Assembly (NCBI GenBank): GCA_964555295.1
Contig: CAZKRL010000004.1
Span: 1-64,000 of the forward strand
Length of the DNA stretch: 64,000 bases
Reading direction: 5' to 3'
Source of the DNA: CAZKRL01 sp964555295
GTDB lineage: Bacteria; Bacteroidota; Bacteroidia; Flavobacteriales_D; Sanyastnellaceae
Shown here: positions 42,034 through 52,027 of the stretch, in pieces
How positions within the stretch are numbered: the stretch's first letter is position 1
Layout: each line of letters starts with the position of its first letter
Translations under genes and position numbers: made by a program
The notes under the pieces: generated by a model
What the model was told of the DNA's origin: nothing
What the model saw: the letters and a program-made list of their open reading frames with translations, nothing else
The model's database searches: none

Positions 42034-42954
42034 ATGAAGAAACAATACTCCATCCTGATCATTTCCATTTTTTGCAGTTATGGTTATGCGCAGCAGTTCA
42101 ACAGTTTTAATGCACCAAAGGCACAGGTGGTATTTGATGACGAAGATGACGAAGAACCGGAGGATGAACGAAAGGGTTTCTCATTTGGACTGAATCTGGG
42201 GGCTTATTTCAGTTCATCGGAAACCGCCAATATCTATAATGGTGATGGTGGTATGGCTGTTGTAAATCCCGCCTCGAATCTCTATTGGTATAGCATCGAA
42301 GATCGTATTGGGGTCAGCTCGTTATTCATCAATGATATCCAGGCAATCAATACATTTTACAACTCATCTGGATACGCTTTTTTGCAGGATTCCTATCCAT
42401 ACAATATGCGTTATATGCCTGCCTTTTCAGTGGGTTTGCAGGTGCGGTATAATTTCAACCGTTACGCAGCTATAGTAGCCAATCTTAATGCAATTCGGCT
42501 AAAAGCGGCAGGGCAATTTACCATGCAGTTCTTTGGAACACCTCAGCCGCTCAATGCGCAAGCTGATATCAGATTGTTTACCATTGCTGCGGATGAGCAA
42601 AGGTTTCAGGCCAACCTGGGGTATCGTCAGGGCTGGATGATGGGCGATTTTTCCAATTTCTATTTTCAGTTTGGGGCATGCTTATTAGGCACGAAATGGC
42701 AAGACAATTATATCTACGTGGCGGAACGAAAAATTTCTTTGATCACCAGTGCGCCAGTCGCAGGTCAAACGCCTGTTACGGCGCAACCTACAGCGGCAAT
42801 TGGATTGGGGGGGTATGGATCAGCTGGTTTTGAATTTTTTATCGGCAAGTTCACCTTTGACTTGGGATTTACTATGTCGCGCGATGAAATTGTGATTCAG
42901 GAAATCAAAACGCGTGGTTGGAATAAAAACATAATGGCAACATTTACCATATGA
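42034..42954 (+). CDS. Outer-membrane beta-barrel protein, unknown function
   Basis: 306 residues. Signal peptide MKKQYSILIISIFCSYGYAQ, a very acidic stretch (DDEDDEEPEDE), then repeated amphipathic strands (FSFGLNLGAYFSS, FSVGLQVRYNFNRYAAIVAN, FYFQFGACLLGTKW, FTFDLGFTMSRDE) ending ATFTI, as in outer-membrane barrels of Bacteroidota. No specific family is recognised. Last gene of the paaZ-peptidase-coiled-coil series. Confidence 0.7.
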   Translation: MKKQYSILIISIFCSYGYAQQFNSFNAPKAQVVFDDEDDEEPEDERKGFSFGLNLGAYFSSSETANIYNGDGGMAVVNPASNLYWYSIEDRIGVSSLFINDIQAINTFYNSSGYAFLQDSYPYNMRYMPAFSVGLQVRYNFNRYAAIVANLNAIRLKAAGQFTMQFFGTPQPLNAQADIRLFTIAADEQRFQANLGYRQGWMMGDFSNFYFQFGACLLGTKWQDNYIYVAERKISLITSAPVAGQTPVTAQPTAAIGLGGYGSAGFEFFIGKFTFDLGFTMSRDEIVIQEIKTRGWNKNIMATFTI

Positions 42955-42986
42955 TGTTTAAAGAGGTTTCTTATGAAACTCAAGAA

Positions 42987-44291
42987 TCAGGTGCCGGTGG
43001 ATGCTGCAAGTATGGTGCTGTCATCTAGTAATTCAGACAGTTGCACCTTCGTTATCGAATTTCGCATGTGAGCGTCTGCAATGGCTTTTACCCTGACATA
43101 ATTCGGTGAATAACCTTGAATGTATCCGTCACTCTCCATCTCTTCCCAAAGTACCTCTGAAGTTCTTCCAATCATGGAACGATAAAAGGCCATCTTCTTT
43201 TTGTCGGAAAGAAGTCGAAGTTGTTGTGTTCGCTGCTGACGCAATTTCATCGGAATTACGTCCGTAATTCTGAGTGCGGTAGTATTCGGTCTTTCACTGT
43301 AGGTGAATACATGCAAATAAGTGAACGGCAGTTCATTCAGGAAGTTGAGCGTATTCAGGAAATGATGATCTGATTCTCCCGGAAAACCCGTAATCACATC
43401 GATACCAATAGCCGCGTCGGGTAATTTAGAGACTATGGCATTCACCTTGGATGCGTATTCTGATCGCCGATATCGCCTGCGCATCTTTTGTAATATTTCG
43501 TCATCACCACTTTGCAACGGAATATGAAAATGCGGCATGAAGTTTTTCGATGTTGCTACAAAGTCTATGATATCATTCGAAAGGAGATTCGGTTCGATGC
43601 TGGATATTCTGAAGCGGATGTGCGGAAATTGAGCGGATAGACTTTCGATGAGCTCCAGTAGTGTTTCGTTGTGCTGAGTTCCGAAGTCACCAATGTTTAC
43701 ACCCGTGAGAACGATTTCTCTCGCGCCAGTTGCAACTGCTTTTTCTGCTTCTCTTAAGGTGGCTTGAATGGTGGCACTGCGACTTCTTCCCCTCGCAAGC
43801 GGTATGGTACAAAATGAGCAGAAGTAATTACAGCCGTCTTGAACTTTTAAAAAGGTTCGCGTACGATCACCTGAAGAAAAGGAGGGATGAAATTCGTTGA
43901 CATCCTTAATGGCTCCTGCTTTCACAACTGGGATGTCATGGTTGCGTTCCGACATCACTGCTGCTGCAAGATTGAATTTTTCATTCGCCCCCAAAACCAA
44001 TTTTACCCCGGGTATAGCAGCAATGGCCTCCGGTTTTAATTGCGCATAGCAGCCAATGACTGCTACGTAGGTCTGTGGATTTTGACGCAGCGCCCGGCGA
44101 ATGATATTGCGACATTTTCCGTCGGCATCTTCCGTAACTGAACAAGTGTTTACAACAAGCACATCGGGTGATTGATGGAGATCCACCCTTGTATATCCGG
44201 CCTGTATCAGGTCCTTGGCCAGAGCTGAACTTTCAGCAAAGTTCAATTTGCATCCCAGCGTCTCAAATGCGAAGGTTAAGAATTCCGTCAT
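42987..44291 (-). CDS. mtaB: tRNA (N6-L-threonylcarbamoyladenosine37-C2)-methylthiotransferase
   Basis: Radical SAM methylthiotransferase making ms2t6A37 in tRNA. The N-terminal UPF0004 domain has its cluster Cys in TLGCKLNFAES, VVNTCSVTEDADGK and AVIGCYAQ. The radical SAM triad is CNYFCSFC, then IPLARGRSRS. A TRAM domain should follow near the C-terminus (SEVLWEEM, GYSPNYVRVKA). The start at ATG 44291 gives MTEFLTFAFETLGC; a TTG at 44300 is less likely. A TAGTTTTG box (minus strand 44305-44298) ends six bases before the ATG. Confidence 0.95.
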   Translation of the reverse strand: MTEFLTFAFETLGCKLNFAESSALAKDLIQAGYTRVDLHQSPDVLVVNTCSVTEDADGKCRNIIRRALRQNPQTYVAVIGCYAQLKPEAIAAIPGVKLVLGANEKFNLAAAVMSERNHDIPVVKAGAIKDVNEFHPSFSSGDRTRTFLKVQDGCNYFCSFCTIPLARGRSRSATIQATLREAEKAVATGAREIVLTGVNIGDFGTQHNETLLELIESLSAQFPHIRFRISSIEPNLLSNDIIDFVATSKNFMPHFHIPLQSGDDEILQKMRRRYRRSEYASKVNAIVSKLPDAAIGIDVITGFPGESDHHFLNTLNFLNELPFTYLHVFTYSERPNTTALRITDVIPMKLRQQRTQQLRLLSDKKKMAFYRSMIGRTSEVLWEEMESDGYIQGYSPNYVRVKAIADAHMRNSITKVQLSELLDDSTILAASTGT

Positions 44292-44297
44292 CAAGTG

Positions 44298-44305
44298 CAA
44301 AACTA
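44298..44305 (-). promoter_or_regulatory. -7 box of mtaB
   Basis: TAGTTTTG on the minus strand, an exact TAnnTTTG match, six bases before the mtaB ATG. This implies an extremely short or absent 5' leader. Confidence 0.4.
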
Positions 44306-44364
44306 ACTTATTTAAATGCCTTAGTTATTTCGAAATTTGCCCATAGGGTTAAAGACAAACAAAC

Positions 44365-47300
44365 ATGAAAAGATTTCTACTTTCTATTTTCTTGATATCA
44401 CTATGTAATGTTGTTACGGCTCAATCGGGCTGCGTTTCGATATCGCAAGACACCATTGTTCTTTGTTCTGATGGTGCACCTATCGTTTTACCACCGGCAA
44501 GTCCCTTGGGAGGTAACTACACCACGGCAGGTGTTTATAATTTGATCGGCGATGATTTTTACTTCGATACACAGGGTGTCACACCAGGCTTTTACCCTTT
44601 GATTTATACCTTTAGCGGTGGCAGTTGCACCGGCTCTGATACGATTGTGGCTCAAGTTGTGTCTACGGGTGTTGTTTCTGTTTTTGGGGCGGATACCACG
44701 ATATGTTACGGCGATACAGCGGTGATTCAGACAACCAAAGATGAGCTTGTGTTGTGGTCGGGTGCAATCACCGGTCCTCAAACCTTCGACTCTATTGGTT
44801 TGTATTCACCGTCGTCTACTCATGAATTCTATTATGAGTATTCCTATATCGTAGACGCGAATATGAATTGTATGGTGAGAAAGTATTTTGATATCAATGT
44901 CATCAACTACACTTCCGGTCCGAGCATAATTGGAACTGATTTCACTTGTAGCGGTGTGCATGAAACTTTTTCGATTTTGCCGACAGGACTTGTGAATGGT
45001 CAAGAATATTCCTGGATATGGGCGAATGGAAGTGTCGGAAATAATCTCGATACCGCTTTTGATGAGTCCGGATCAGTGGATTTATTCATTACTTCTGAAA
45101 ACGGTTGCGATACTGTTCTCAGTTTCGATATCGTTGTTTCTTATACACCCGAATTGGTCGTTGATAGCTACTACGAAATTTGTAACGGAGATCCGCTTTA
45201 TCTGTATCCCCAGGGCGGTGATGTGTATAGGATTGGCACAGATCTTTTTCCGTCTACCTCCGATGTAATTGTGTATCCACAATCTGATACGAGCTACTTC
45301 ATTACAGCTTTTAGCAATGATTTGTTGGAAGAATGTTCTGACACGGCAACCATCAGTGTTAGGTTATTTCCCTATCCCAATATCACTGTAACAGGCATGG
45401 ATACACTTTGTCGCGGTGAATCTATCTCGCTGGCCGTAAATGGAGCCGAGTCATACGATTGGTTTGCAACGGAGTCCAATGGATCCCTTATTTATCCACC
45501 ACTTGGTGCCTCAGACTCGGTTGCTTTTTTACCAGACTCTACTGTCAATGTTCTTGTTAGAGGTTACCAATACATCTGTTATGACGAAGAGATCGTGGAG
45601 GTATTTGTAAACCAGTTGCCCAATGTCGAAATCTTACAGACCGGTTCGTCATGTCTAGACAGCAATGTCGTTTATACCGCCTCGGGTGCTGATATTTATG
45701 AATGGTCCAATGGTTCTGATGCACTTGAGTTTGATGAGATTGTTTTGAATGATACTATCTATTATCTCACGGGTGAAGACATCCAAACCCATTGCATAAA
45801 CTACGATACTTTGTTTGTGTATGCTAATTCCAATCCTACTATTGAGCTTTTCGCACCCGATAGCGTTTGCTCGATTGATCCTTTCTTGCTTCAGGCCCAG
45901 GGTGGAGTTTCCTATCAATGGAGTCATACCACTGAAACAGATTCGGCAGTTGCTTTTGCTTCTCTCAACGCTGATGGATTTATTGAGGTTATTGGACTCA
46001 CCGAATTTGGATGCGGGGGTCGGGATACGGTTGTAGTTAAAGTTGTAAATAAACCCTTCCTAACCACAAGCCCGGATGTGGAATCATGTCTGGGCGCTAC
46101 AATAAATATGCAAGTGTTTTCCAATGCAACTTACACTCCCGCTTTAGAAAATAATCAAACGACTTTCGTAGCAACGACAGACACGATTTTGACGTTCACT
46201 TCGACCAATGATTTCGGTTGCACGACCGTGGCTGATTTCAACGTTTCAATTTCTGATAGTCCGAATATTATTGTCATTGGGGAGTCGAACGCATGTCTGG
46301 GCGATCAATTGTTCTTTCAGGCGCAGGGCGCAGTAAATTATTTCTGGAATATTGAGGCGAATGGTAATGAGGCCTCTGTTGTTGTGGAAAGTGATTCAGT
46401 GATTGTTGTTGCTGGATTCGGTGAGAATGGATGCTTAGGATCAACTTCCTTCGAAATCAATATGCGTGATATTCCCTCATCGGATATTATTGGAGCAGAT
46501 TTGCTTTGTTATGGTGGAAGCACCGTTCTCCAGGGCGCAGGTGATTTTGAGCTCATTTGGGAAGGTTCGGTGATCGACTCACAATTGGTTCTGAATAATA
46601 TTACATCTGACACACTGATTCAAGTTGAGGTAATCAATGAATTTGGTTGCGCAGGATCGATTGAGAAGTGGGTAAGGATAGCCGATTTGAATCCGGATGT
46701 TACAATCTTTGGAGATGACTCTCTGTGTGCCGGTGAGAGCACGATTCTGTATGGCCAAGGAGTTGATGCCTATTTCTATTGGTACGATTCAATACCCGGA
46801 TCCAGCTATGCTTTCGAGAATTTAAATGCGGATACTTCCGTTAGCATTACAGTTTACAATGAACTAGGATGCGATACTACTTTTTCGAAGTTGATTCGCG
46901 TTTTCGATTATCCCCAAATTGCATTTGCCGATGGTCTGTTCGCTTGTAGTGGTGAATGGGTTACCGTTGACGCCAATACCGACGTTCCTGTTTTGTGGGA
47001 AGACGGAATTTACTCGCCGTACCGTCAATTTATACTTACTGAGGATACTGTGCTTTATGCTACCGCCATCGGAGAAAATTTCTGCTTGTCTCACGATACC
47101 GCTGTCGTTGGAATATCTCAATCTCCCATCGTATCTGTCATCTCTTCAGGGGATGTTTGTGAGGGTGATTTGATAACCCTTACCGCGTCGGGGGCCAATA
47201 CTTATGAATGGAGTAATGGTGAGGAAGGAAGTGTTTTAGTAGTAGAGGCAGAATTGAATCAGTCATTCAGTGTTACTGGCTTCAACGAAGAGGGATGTTA

Positions 47301-47805
47301 TCATGTCGCAACGGTAACTCCCGCTGTAAATGAGGTCTCAAGTATCCAGGTTCAGTTTATGAATGATACAGTTTGTGAATACAATCAGGGTATTGAGTTA
47401 ATAGTAAATCCTAGTGGTGGCATTCTCTCCGGTGATGGCATTATTGACGGTATTTTCAGTCCGTCGGGGCCTGGTGTCTATGAGGTGCAGTATAGCGTGA
47501 TTTTAGACAATGGATGCACCGCCACCGGAAGTGATGCTATCCAAATTGGTGATTGTGTGGGAATCGATGAGGAGCTATTAGTTTTCTCAGACTTATATCC
47601 CAATCCTGGCAATGGATTTATTCAATGGGATGTTAGAATTCGGCAAGTCGAAATTATCGACGCAATGGGGAGAATTCTATCTGTGAAGAATGTTTTATCT
47701 GGCAATATTGATTTGACCGATCTCCCCGAGGGTACTTATGTACTGGTGGGTTATGCCAAAGATGGCATGGTCGCTCGCGGGAAGTATGTGTTGTGTTGCA
47801 GATAA
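44365..47805 (+). CDS. Giant secreted Ig/SprB-like repeat protein with T9SS type A sorting domain
   Basis: 1146 residues with signal peptide MKRFLLSIFLISLCNVVTAQ. The body is a string of about twelve beta domains of roughly 80 residues, each with a Cys early in the unit (CYGDTAVI, CNGDPLYL, CRGESISL, CLGATINM, CLGDQLFF, CAGESTIL, CEGDLITL) and a tryptophan or tyrosine near the middle (YEWSNG, YQWSHT). The C-terminus is a type A T9SS sorting domain (DLYPNPGNGFIQWD, VEIIDAMGRILSV, LPEGTYVLVG). Probably a long cell-surface adhesin or structural protein. The barrel gene follows after 12 bases. Confidence 0.85.
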   Translation: MKRFLLSIFLISLCNVVTAQSGCVSISQDTIVLCSDGAPIVLPPASPLGGNYTTAGVYNLIGDDFYFDTQGVTPGFYPLIYTFSGGSCTGSDTIVAQVVSTGVVSVFGADTTICYGDTAVIQTTKDELVLWSGAITGPQTFDSIGLYSPSSTHEFYYEYSYIVDANMNCMVRKYFDINVINYTSGPSIIGTDFTCSGVHETFSILPTGLVNGQEYSWIWANGSVGNNLDTAFDESGSVDLFITSENGCDTVLSFDIVVSYTPELVVDSYYEICNGDPLYLYPQGGDVYRIGTDLFPSTSDVIVYPQSDTSYFITAFSNDLLEECSDTATISVRLFPYPNITVTGMDTLCRGESISLAVNGAESYDWFATESNGSLIYPPLGASDSVAFLPDSTVNVLVRGYQYICYDEEIVEVFVNQLPNVEILQTGSSCLDSNVVYTASGADIYEWSNGSDALEFDEIVLNDTIYYLTGEDIQTHCINYDTLFVYANSNPTIELFAPDSVCSIDPFLLQAQGGVSYQWSHTTETDSAVAFASLNADGFIEVIGLTEFGCGGRDTVVVKVVNKPFLTTSPDVESCLGATINMQVFSNATYTPALENNQTTFVATTDTILTFTSTNDFGCTTVADFNVSISDSPNIIVIGESNACLGDQLFFQAQGAVNYFWNIEANGNEASVVVESDSVIVVAGFGENGCLGSTSFEINMRDIPSSDIIGADLLCYGGSTVLQGAGDFELIWEGSVIDSQLVLNNITSDTLIQVEVINEFGCAGSIEKWVRIADLNPDVTIFGDDSLCAGESTILYGQGVDAYFYWYDSIPGSSYAFENLNADTSVSITVYNELGCDTTFSKLIRVFDYPQIAFADGLFACSGEWVTVDANTDVPVLWEDGIYSPYRQFILTEDTVLYATAIGENFCLSHDTAVVGISQSPIVSVISSGDVCEGDLITLTASGANTYEWSNGEEGSVLVVEAELNQSFSVTGFNEEGCYHVATVTPAVNEVSSIQVQFMNDTVCEYNQGIELIVNPSGGILSGDGIIDGIFSPSGPGVYEVQYSVILDNGCTATGSDAIQIGDCVGIDEELLVFSDLYPNPGNGFIQWDVRIRQVEIIDAMGRILSVKNVLSGNIDLTDLPEGTYVLVGYAKDGMVARGKYVLCCR

Positions 47806-47817
47806 GGATGTTGTGAC

Positions 47818-48831
47818 GTGTTGATTCAAGCAAGAATTTCCCGCCGTGGATTCAGTCTTCGTTTCTTACTTGTAGCGTCTTTTCTTTTTTTGAGAATTGG
47901 ATTGTCCGCGCATCTTGTTGAGATGCCCGATACCCTGATTTTGGATGGCGAATACATAAGTATTGAAAGAGATACGAATGAGATTGGCGACAATCTTGAA
48001 GCAGATTCGTTGAGCTTACCTGCGGATTCCAAAATTGAATCCAGTCGTTTTCAAACTTATCTTTCCGTATCACCTCAATTTTCCTTGATTCAGCCCGAGT
48101 TCACAGATCATCCTGAGGGTTATGTAAGCTTATACGATTGGTTGCAGCTCAACCCTCTCAGTTCTCTGATGTCGTCGCGAAGTACAGGTATAAACTTCAG
48201 TGTATTTGGCGAAAGCATTATGGCAGAGAAGCGGAAATTTATTTTATCCTACAGAGTGGGCGCCGGCGTGGGATGGAATCAGTTTTTGATGCCTGTGGCC
48301 TACGCAGATGAAAGTGAGTTGTTGCAGAATGATAGTATCCTTGATTTTCGGATGGATGGAGATGATCTTTTTATGGCCTATTATATTCCTTTCGATAACG
48401 GAGTTGGTGAGGCAGATTCTGTATTTGTGAAATGGCGAAGGGACGCCTTAAAATCATCTTTTATGAATGGTGTAGTGTCTTTCGGTGCGGGCTTAAGACC
48501 CCGGAATAGTCCGTGGCAAATGGGAATAGATTTATTCGTTGGTATACAGGGTAAATTGAATAATAATTCAACATATCGTGTTGGATGGGTTTCGCAGAAA
48601 TCAGGTTACTATGAAACCACTGTAAATTCAGATATTGTATTCAATCGTTTGTATACGATGCTGCAGTTAAGAGTGGAAAGAGTTTTCTCAGGGATATCCA
48701 AGGGGTTTTTTCAAAATTCGCAATGGGGTTTGAATGCTTTTATATCAGGTCGACAGATGCTCGCTTTCGAGAGTTTTACAGCAAAATTTAAACCACTTGG
48801 AATTCGGGCAACTTTTACAGTGAATCTCTGA
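47818..48831 (+). CDS. Outer-membrane beta-barrel-like protein, unknown function
   Basis: 337 residues from GTG 47818 (TTG 47821 also possible; no ATG at the 5' end). A hydrophobic signal segment (LRFLLVASFLFLRIGLSA) follows a basic N-terminus. The mature part alternates amphipathic strands (FILSYRVGAGVGWNQF, FMNGVVSFGAGLRPRN, MGIDLFVGIQGKL) and ends IRATFTVNL. Its position behind the giant repeat protein suggests a linked surface function; no family is recognised. Confidence 0.65.
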   Translation: MLIQARISRRGFSLRFLLVASFLFLRIGLSAHLVEMPDTLILDGEYISIERDTNEIGDNLEADSLSLPADSKIESSRFQTYLSVSPQFSLIQPEFTDHPEGYVSLYDWLQLNPLSSLMSSRSTGINFSVFGESIMAEKRKFILSYRVGAGVGWNQFLMPVAYADESELLQNDSILDFRMDGDDLFMAYYIPFDNGVGEADSVFVKWRRDALKSSFMNGVVSFGAGLRPRNSPWQMGIDLFVGIQGKLNNNSTYRVGWVSQKSGYYETTVNSDIVFNRLYTMLQLRVERVFSGISKGFFQNSQWGLNAFISGRQMLAFESFTAKFKPLGIRATFTVNL

Positions 48832-48890
48832 CTTTGGGTTCATGTTGCGTTATTTTCCATCGACTCGCCCATTTTACAAGAAATTCTCTC

Positions 48891-48898
48891 TACATTCG
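48891..48898 (+). promoter_or_regulatory. -7 box before the T9SS type B protein
   Basis: TACATTCG ends four bases before the ATG at 48903. Another case of a TAnnTTCG element almost touching the start codon. Confidence 0.35.
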
Positions 48899-48902
48899 TC
48901 AC

Positions 48903-49940
48903 ATGCGAATCATTTTACCGTCGGTTTTTATTTTTTGCAAGCTAACTTGTATAGCGCAAGTTTTTAATGGTGGGTTCGAGCAAAATTTGGCAATACCCGA
49001 TGCGCTTGGACAGTGGTCGTTAATCTCAGGTTGGACCAATGCTGGAAGTTCAGCAGCTTCACCCGATTATTATCATGTCGACGGGAATATCCAAACTGAT
49101 CTGCCTGAGACCCCATTCGCAGTGGTCAATGCTGCTATGGGAAATGCTATCGTGGGTATGCGTGTATGCGGTCGTCAAGGAGAGCAAACCAGAGAATACC
49201 TAACCACCCGGCTTCAAAATCCCTTGATCGCTAATGCCCACTATAAACTTAGCTTAAAGGTAACGAATGGTTCTAAAACCAGCGTTTCCGATGCAGGTTT
49301 AGCAGTTAATCATCTTGGCGTTGCACTCACTGAGAATGAACCCGTTCAAAATTCTACCGATCTTTTGTCGCTAACTCCTCAATTCGTTATTCAGGAATTA
49401 TGTGCATCTGAAACATGGATAGAGTATACGTTTACGGCTAAAGTGACAAGTCCATTTCGTTTTTTGACCATCGGTCTTTTTGGTAATGATGAGAATCATA
49501 ATATCCTTCCGCAATGGGGCGAAAATTCACAGTTCGCCTATTATTTTTTCGATGAAGTAAAACTCGAAAGGGTGCCGGATATGGTCGAGATCAACGAAAA
49601 ATTTCCCGTTGTGAAACCAGAAATTCCTATGCCTGTTCCAACCCCAGGTATCTCAGAATTTTTCTTTCTGCCAAATTGTTTCTCACCTAATGCAGATGGA
49701 AGCAACGATTACTTCGCACCCATCTCAGGAATTGTAGATCATTGGAACGTCTCAGTTTTCAGCAAATGGGGAGATCTCATTTATTCTGCTAATGAACTTG
49801 CTCAGGGATGGGACGGTACTGCTAACGGTCTCAATTGTCCGGATGGCGCATACATATGGCAGTTGAATTTTGAGCGCATCTTGGAATCCGGAAAAAAGAT
49901 TCCAATGGAATTTACGGGTGTCGTAAACGTGATTCGCTGA
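48903..49940 (+). CDS. Secreted protein with T9SS type B (gliding motility-associated) C-terminal domain
   Basis: 345 residues. Signal peptide MRIILPSVFIFCKLTCIAQ. Residues 22-240 form a carbohydrate-binding-like beta sandwich (FNGGFEQ at the start, YYFFDEVKLERVP at the end). The C-terminal 90 residues are a type B T9SS domain: FFLPNCFSPNADGSNDYFAP, VSVFSKWGDLIY, GWDGTANGLNCPDGAYIWQL. Such proteins are exported by the T9SS and attached or released at the surface. The reading frame extends to 48834, but only the 48903 ATG yields a signal peptide. Confidence 0.85.
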   Translation: MRIILPSVFIFCKLTCIAQVFNGGFEQNLAIPDALGQWSLISGWTNAGSSAASPDYYHVDGNIQTDLPETPFAVVNAAMGNAIVGMRVCGRQGEQTREYLTTRLQNPLIANAHYKLSLKVTNGSKTSVSDAGLAVNHLGVALTENEPVQNSTDLLSLTPQFVIQELCASETWIEYTFTAKVTSPFRFLTIGLFGNDENHNILPQWGENSQFAYYFFDEVKLERVPDMVEINEKFPVVKPEIPMPVPTPGISEFFFLPNCFSPNADGSNDYFAPISGIVDHWNVSVFSKWGDLIYSANELAQGWDGTANGLNCPDGAYIWQLNFERILESGKKIPMEFTGVVNVIR

Positions 49941-49947
49941 GTCGGTA

Positions 49948-51549
49948 ATGACCTCAGAGGTTAAGGATGTTTTTCATTCCTGCAGTTGGAAAGATTTTCC
50001 AGACTGTGCGCCAATCACCAGGCATTTCATTGACAGAAATGATTTAATAAGGAACTGGATTGCTGCCTGGCCCAATGAAAAACACTTGTTGGAATGCGCC
50101 AGGAAAAGGCAGTTCAGTCAAGAGTCAAGAGCTTTGCTGGTCAAGAATCTCTTACAACAATATCACGAAAGTGGCTTACAGGAAAATATCCCAGAAGGAA
50201 TCCATAAGCTGCTTAACCCCAATACGTTTACTGTTTGCACAGGCCATCAGCTTTGCTTGTTGGGAGGCCCATCATTCATCTGGGTGAAATTGACGCAATT
50301 GTGCAGAATCGCGCAATCAGTGAATGATAACCAAAGCGACATTCATGTGGTTCCTGTTTTTTGGTTGGCTTCCGAAGATCATGATATCGCCGAAATATCG
50401 AAGATTTCTCTTGGGGGAAGGGAGTTCGTTTGGTCTTCCTCTGAGCAGGGTCCGACAGGCAAGCTGAGACCAACCGGAATTGAAAAGATCATGGAGGATA
50501 TTCAGACCTCATTCCCCCAATTATGGAATTCGCAAACCCTGAATGAAATTCGTGAGGCATATGGTTGCGACAATCTTGCAGGTGCGTGGCGTCGATTGAT
50601 TCACCGAGTCGCCGGACATTTGGGAATCGTTGTTATCGATGGTAATAACCCTTCTTTTAAATCTTGTTTTTCTGACATCATTATCCAAGAACTCGAAGAT
50701 GGATTTATGCATCGTACCATGCAAACGCAGCTTGAGGCGTTCAAGCATAATGGTTTCGATATCCCTGTAAATCCAAGGGAGTGCTGCTTGTTCTACATAC
50801 GCGATGGTTATCGGAGTAGAATCGTTCGTAAAGAAAATGATTCATTTGAAACAGCCGAGGGTTTATACCGATGGTCGCTAATGGAGATTGTCCATGAAGC
50901 GAAAACTTCCCCTGAGAATTTTAGTCCCAATGTACTCATGCGCCCCCTCTATCAGGAGTGCATCCTTCCTAATTTGTTATACCTTGCCGGACCTTCGGAA
51001 TTGAGCTATTGGTTGCAGTTGAAGCCATGTTTTGATGTAGTGAAAATGAAATTCCCCTTGTTGCATTTGCGCAGTGGTCTCACGATGATATCTAACAGCG
51101 CTCAAAAAGGGATGCTCAAATGGAATTTGACATTGCCGCAATTGATGCATCCATCGGATGTCATTTTGAACCAATTGATTCGGAGGAATAGTAATCTCCT
51201 TTTTGAAGAAATGAAGATGATTGAGGAGTTGTGGGTACGGGTAGTATCAAAAGCGTCAAAAACCGACATTACCCTCAAAGCCTCAGCCGAGGCCGAATTG
51301 AAGAGGGTAAGTGAAAGTATTCAGAGAATTGAAGGAAAGATGATGAAGGCCGAGAAGCGCAAAAATTCAGAGTTGTCATCAGCCATTTCCAAACTGAAGG
51401 AGTCCTTGTTCCCTGGTGCAAAGTATCAGGAGAGGGGAGAGGGGATGCTGATTTTTCATCCTGTAGAATCCCGATTATTAGATCGACTCATGCGACAGAT
51501 AAATCCCTGGGCATCAGAGATGATTCTTATGGAATGGCAGAACGATTGA
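49948..51549 (+). CDS. bshC: Bacillithiol biosynthesis cysteine-adding enzyme
   Basis: Adds cysteine to glucosaminyl-malate, the last step in making the thiol bacillithiol. The 533-residue length matches BshC. Family segments seen: FTVCTGHQLCLLGGPSFIWV, VPVFWLASEDHDIAEI, SPNVLMRPLYQE and YLAGPSELSYWLQL; a C-terminal coiled coil (LKRVSESIQRIEGKMMKAEK) mediates dimerisation. Other bsh genes are not in the window. Confidence 0.93.
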   Translation: MTSEVKDVFHSCSWKDFPDCAPITRHFIDRNDLIRNWIAAWPNEKHLLECARKRQFSQESRALLVKNLLQQYHESGLQENIPEGIHKLLNPNTFTVCTGHQLCLLGGPSFIWVKLTQLCRIAQSVNDNQSDIHVVPVFWLASEDHDIAEISKISLGGREFVWSSSEQGPTGKLRPTGIEKIMEDIQTSFPQLWNSQTLNEIREAYGCDNLAGAWRRLIHRVAGHLGIVVIDGNNPSFKSCFSDIIIQELEDGFMHRTMQTQLEAFKHNGFDIPVNPRECCLFYIRDGYRSRIVRKENDSFETAEGLYRWSLMEIVHEAKTSPENFSPNVLMRPLYQECILPNLLYLAGPSELSYWLQLKPCFDVVKMKFPLLHLRSGLTMISNSAQKGMLKWNLTLPQLMHPSDVILNQLIRRNSNLLFEEMKMIEELWVRVVSKASKTDITLKASAEAELKRVSESIQRIEGKMMKAEKRKNSELSSAISKLKESLFPGAKYQERGEGMLIFHPVESRLLDRLMRQINPWASEMILMEWQND

Positions 51550-51589
51550 GTGGGGATAACAATAGTAAAACCAATTGTACAATTTTATC

Positions 51590-52000
51590 TTAACGCTTAT
51601 CGAGATAGCACTGCAGTATTATAGCTGCACTGATCTTATCGGTAAGTGATTTATCTGCGCGTTTCTTCTTGCCCAAATCCATCTGATGAATAGCGTGTGA
51701 TGCCAATTTGCTGGTATAACGCTCATCGATCTCATGAATGGGCAACAATGGAAATGATTTCTTGATCCGTTCTATGAATGCCCGCTGAAGTAATGTTGTT
51801 TCGGATGCAGAACCATCGCGATGATACGCCACACCAACAATCAATGCCTCAACGTTTTCCTGCGTGATGATTTTGGATATCTCCTGCCAGAACTCCGGAG
51901 GGGAAATGGTTTTCCATGGCGAGCCAATGATTTTTAGCTCGTCGGTTAAAGCGAGCCCGATCCTCTTGGTTCCAAAGTCAATTCCTAAAAGTTTGGGCAT
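51590..52000 (-). CDS. ruvX: Putative pre-16S rRNA nuclease / Holliday-junction-resolvase-like (YqgF)
   Basis: 136-residue RNase H-fold protein. N-terminal LLGIDFGTKRIGLALTD with catalytic Asp, VGVAYHRDGS (usually VGLPxxxDGS), IDERYTSKLA and the terminal DKISAAIILQCYL with the last acidic residue are all family marks. YqgF matures the 5' end of 16S rRNA in E. coli. It follows the GT2 gene by 27 bases on the same strand. Confidence 0.93.
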   Translation of the reverse strand: MPKLLGIDFGTKRIGLALTDELKIIGSPWKTISPPEFWQEISKIITQENVEALIVGVAYHRDGSASETTLLQRAFIERIKKSFPLLPIHEIDERYTSKLASHAIHQMDLGKKKRADKSLTDKISAAIILQCYLDKR

Positions 52001-52027
52001 TCGTTACCGAGAATTTTCGATTGCTGA

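Noticed and set aside
44365..47805. Repetitive structure considered as a CRISPR or satellite array
   Set aside because: The repetition is at protein level (diverged domains of about 80 residues); no short identical DNA repeats with spacers are present.
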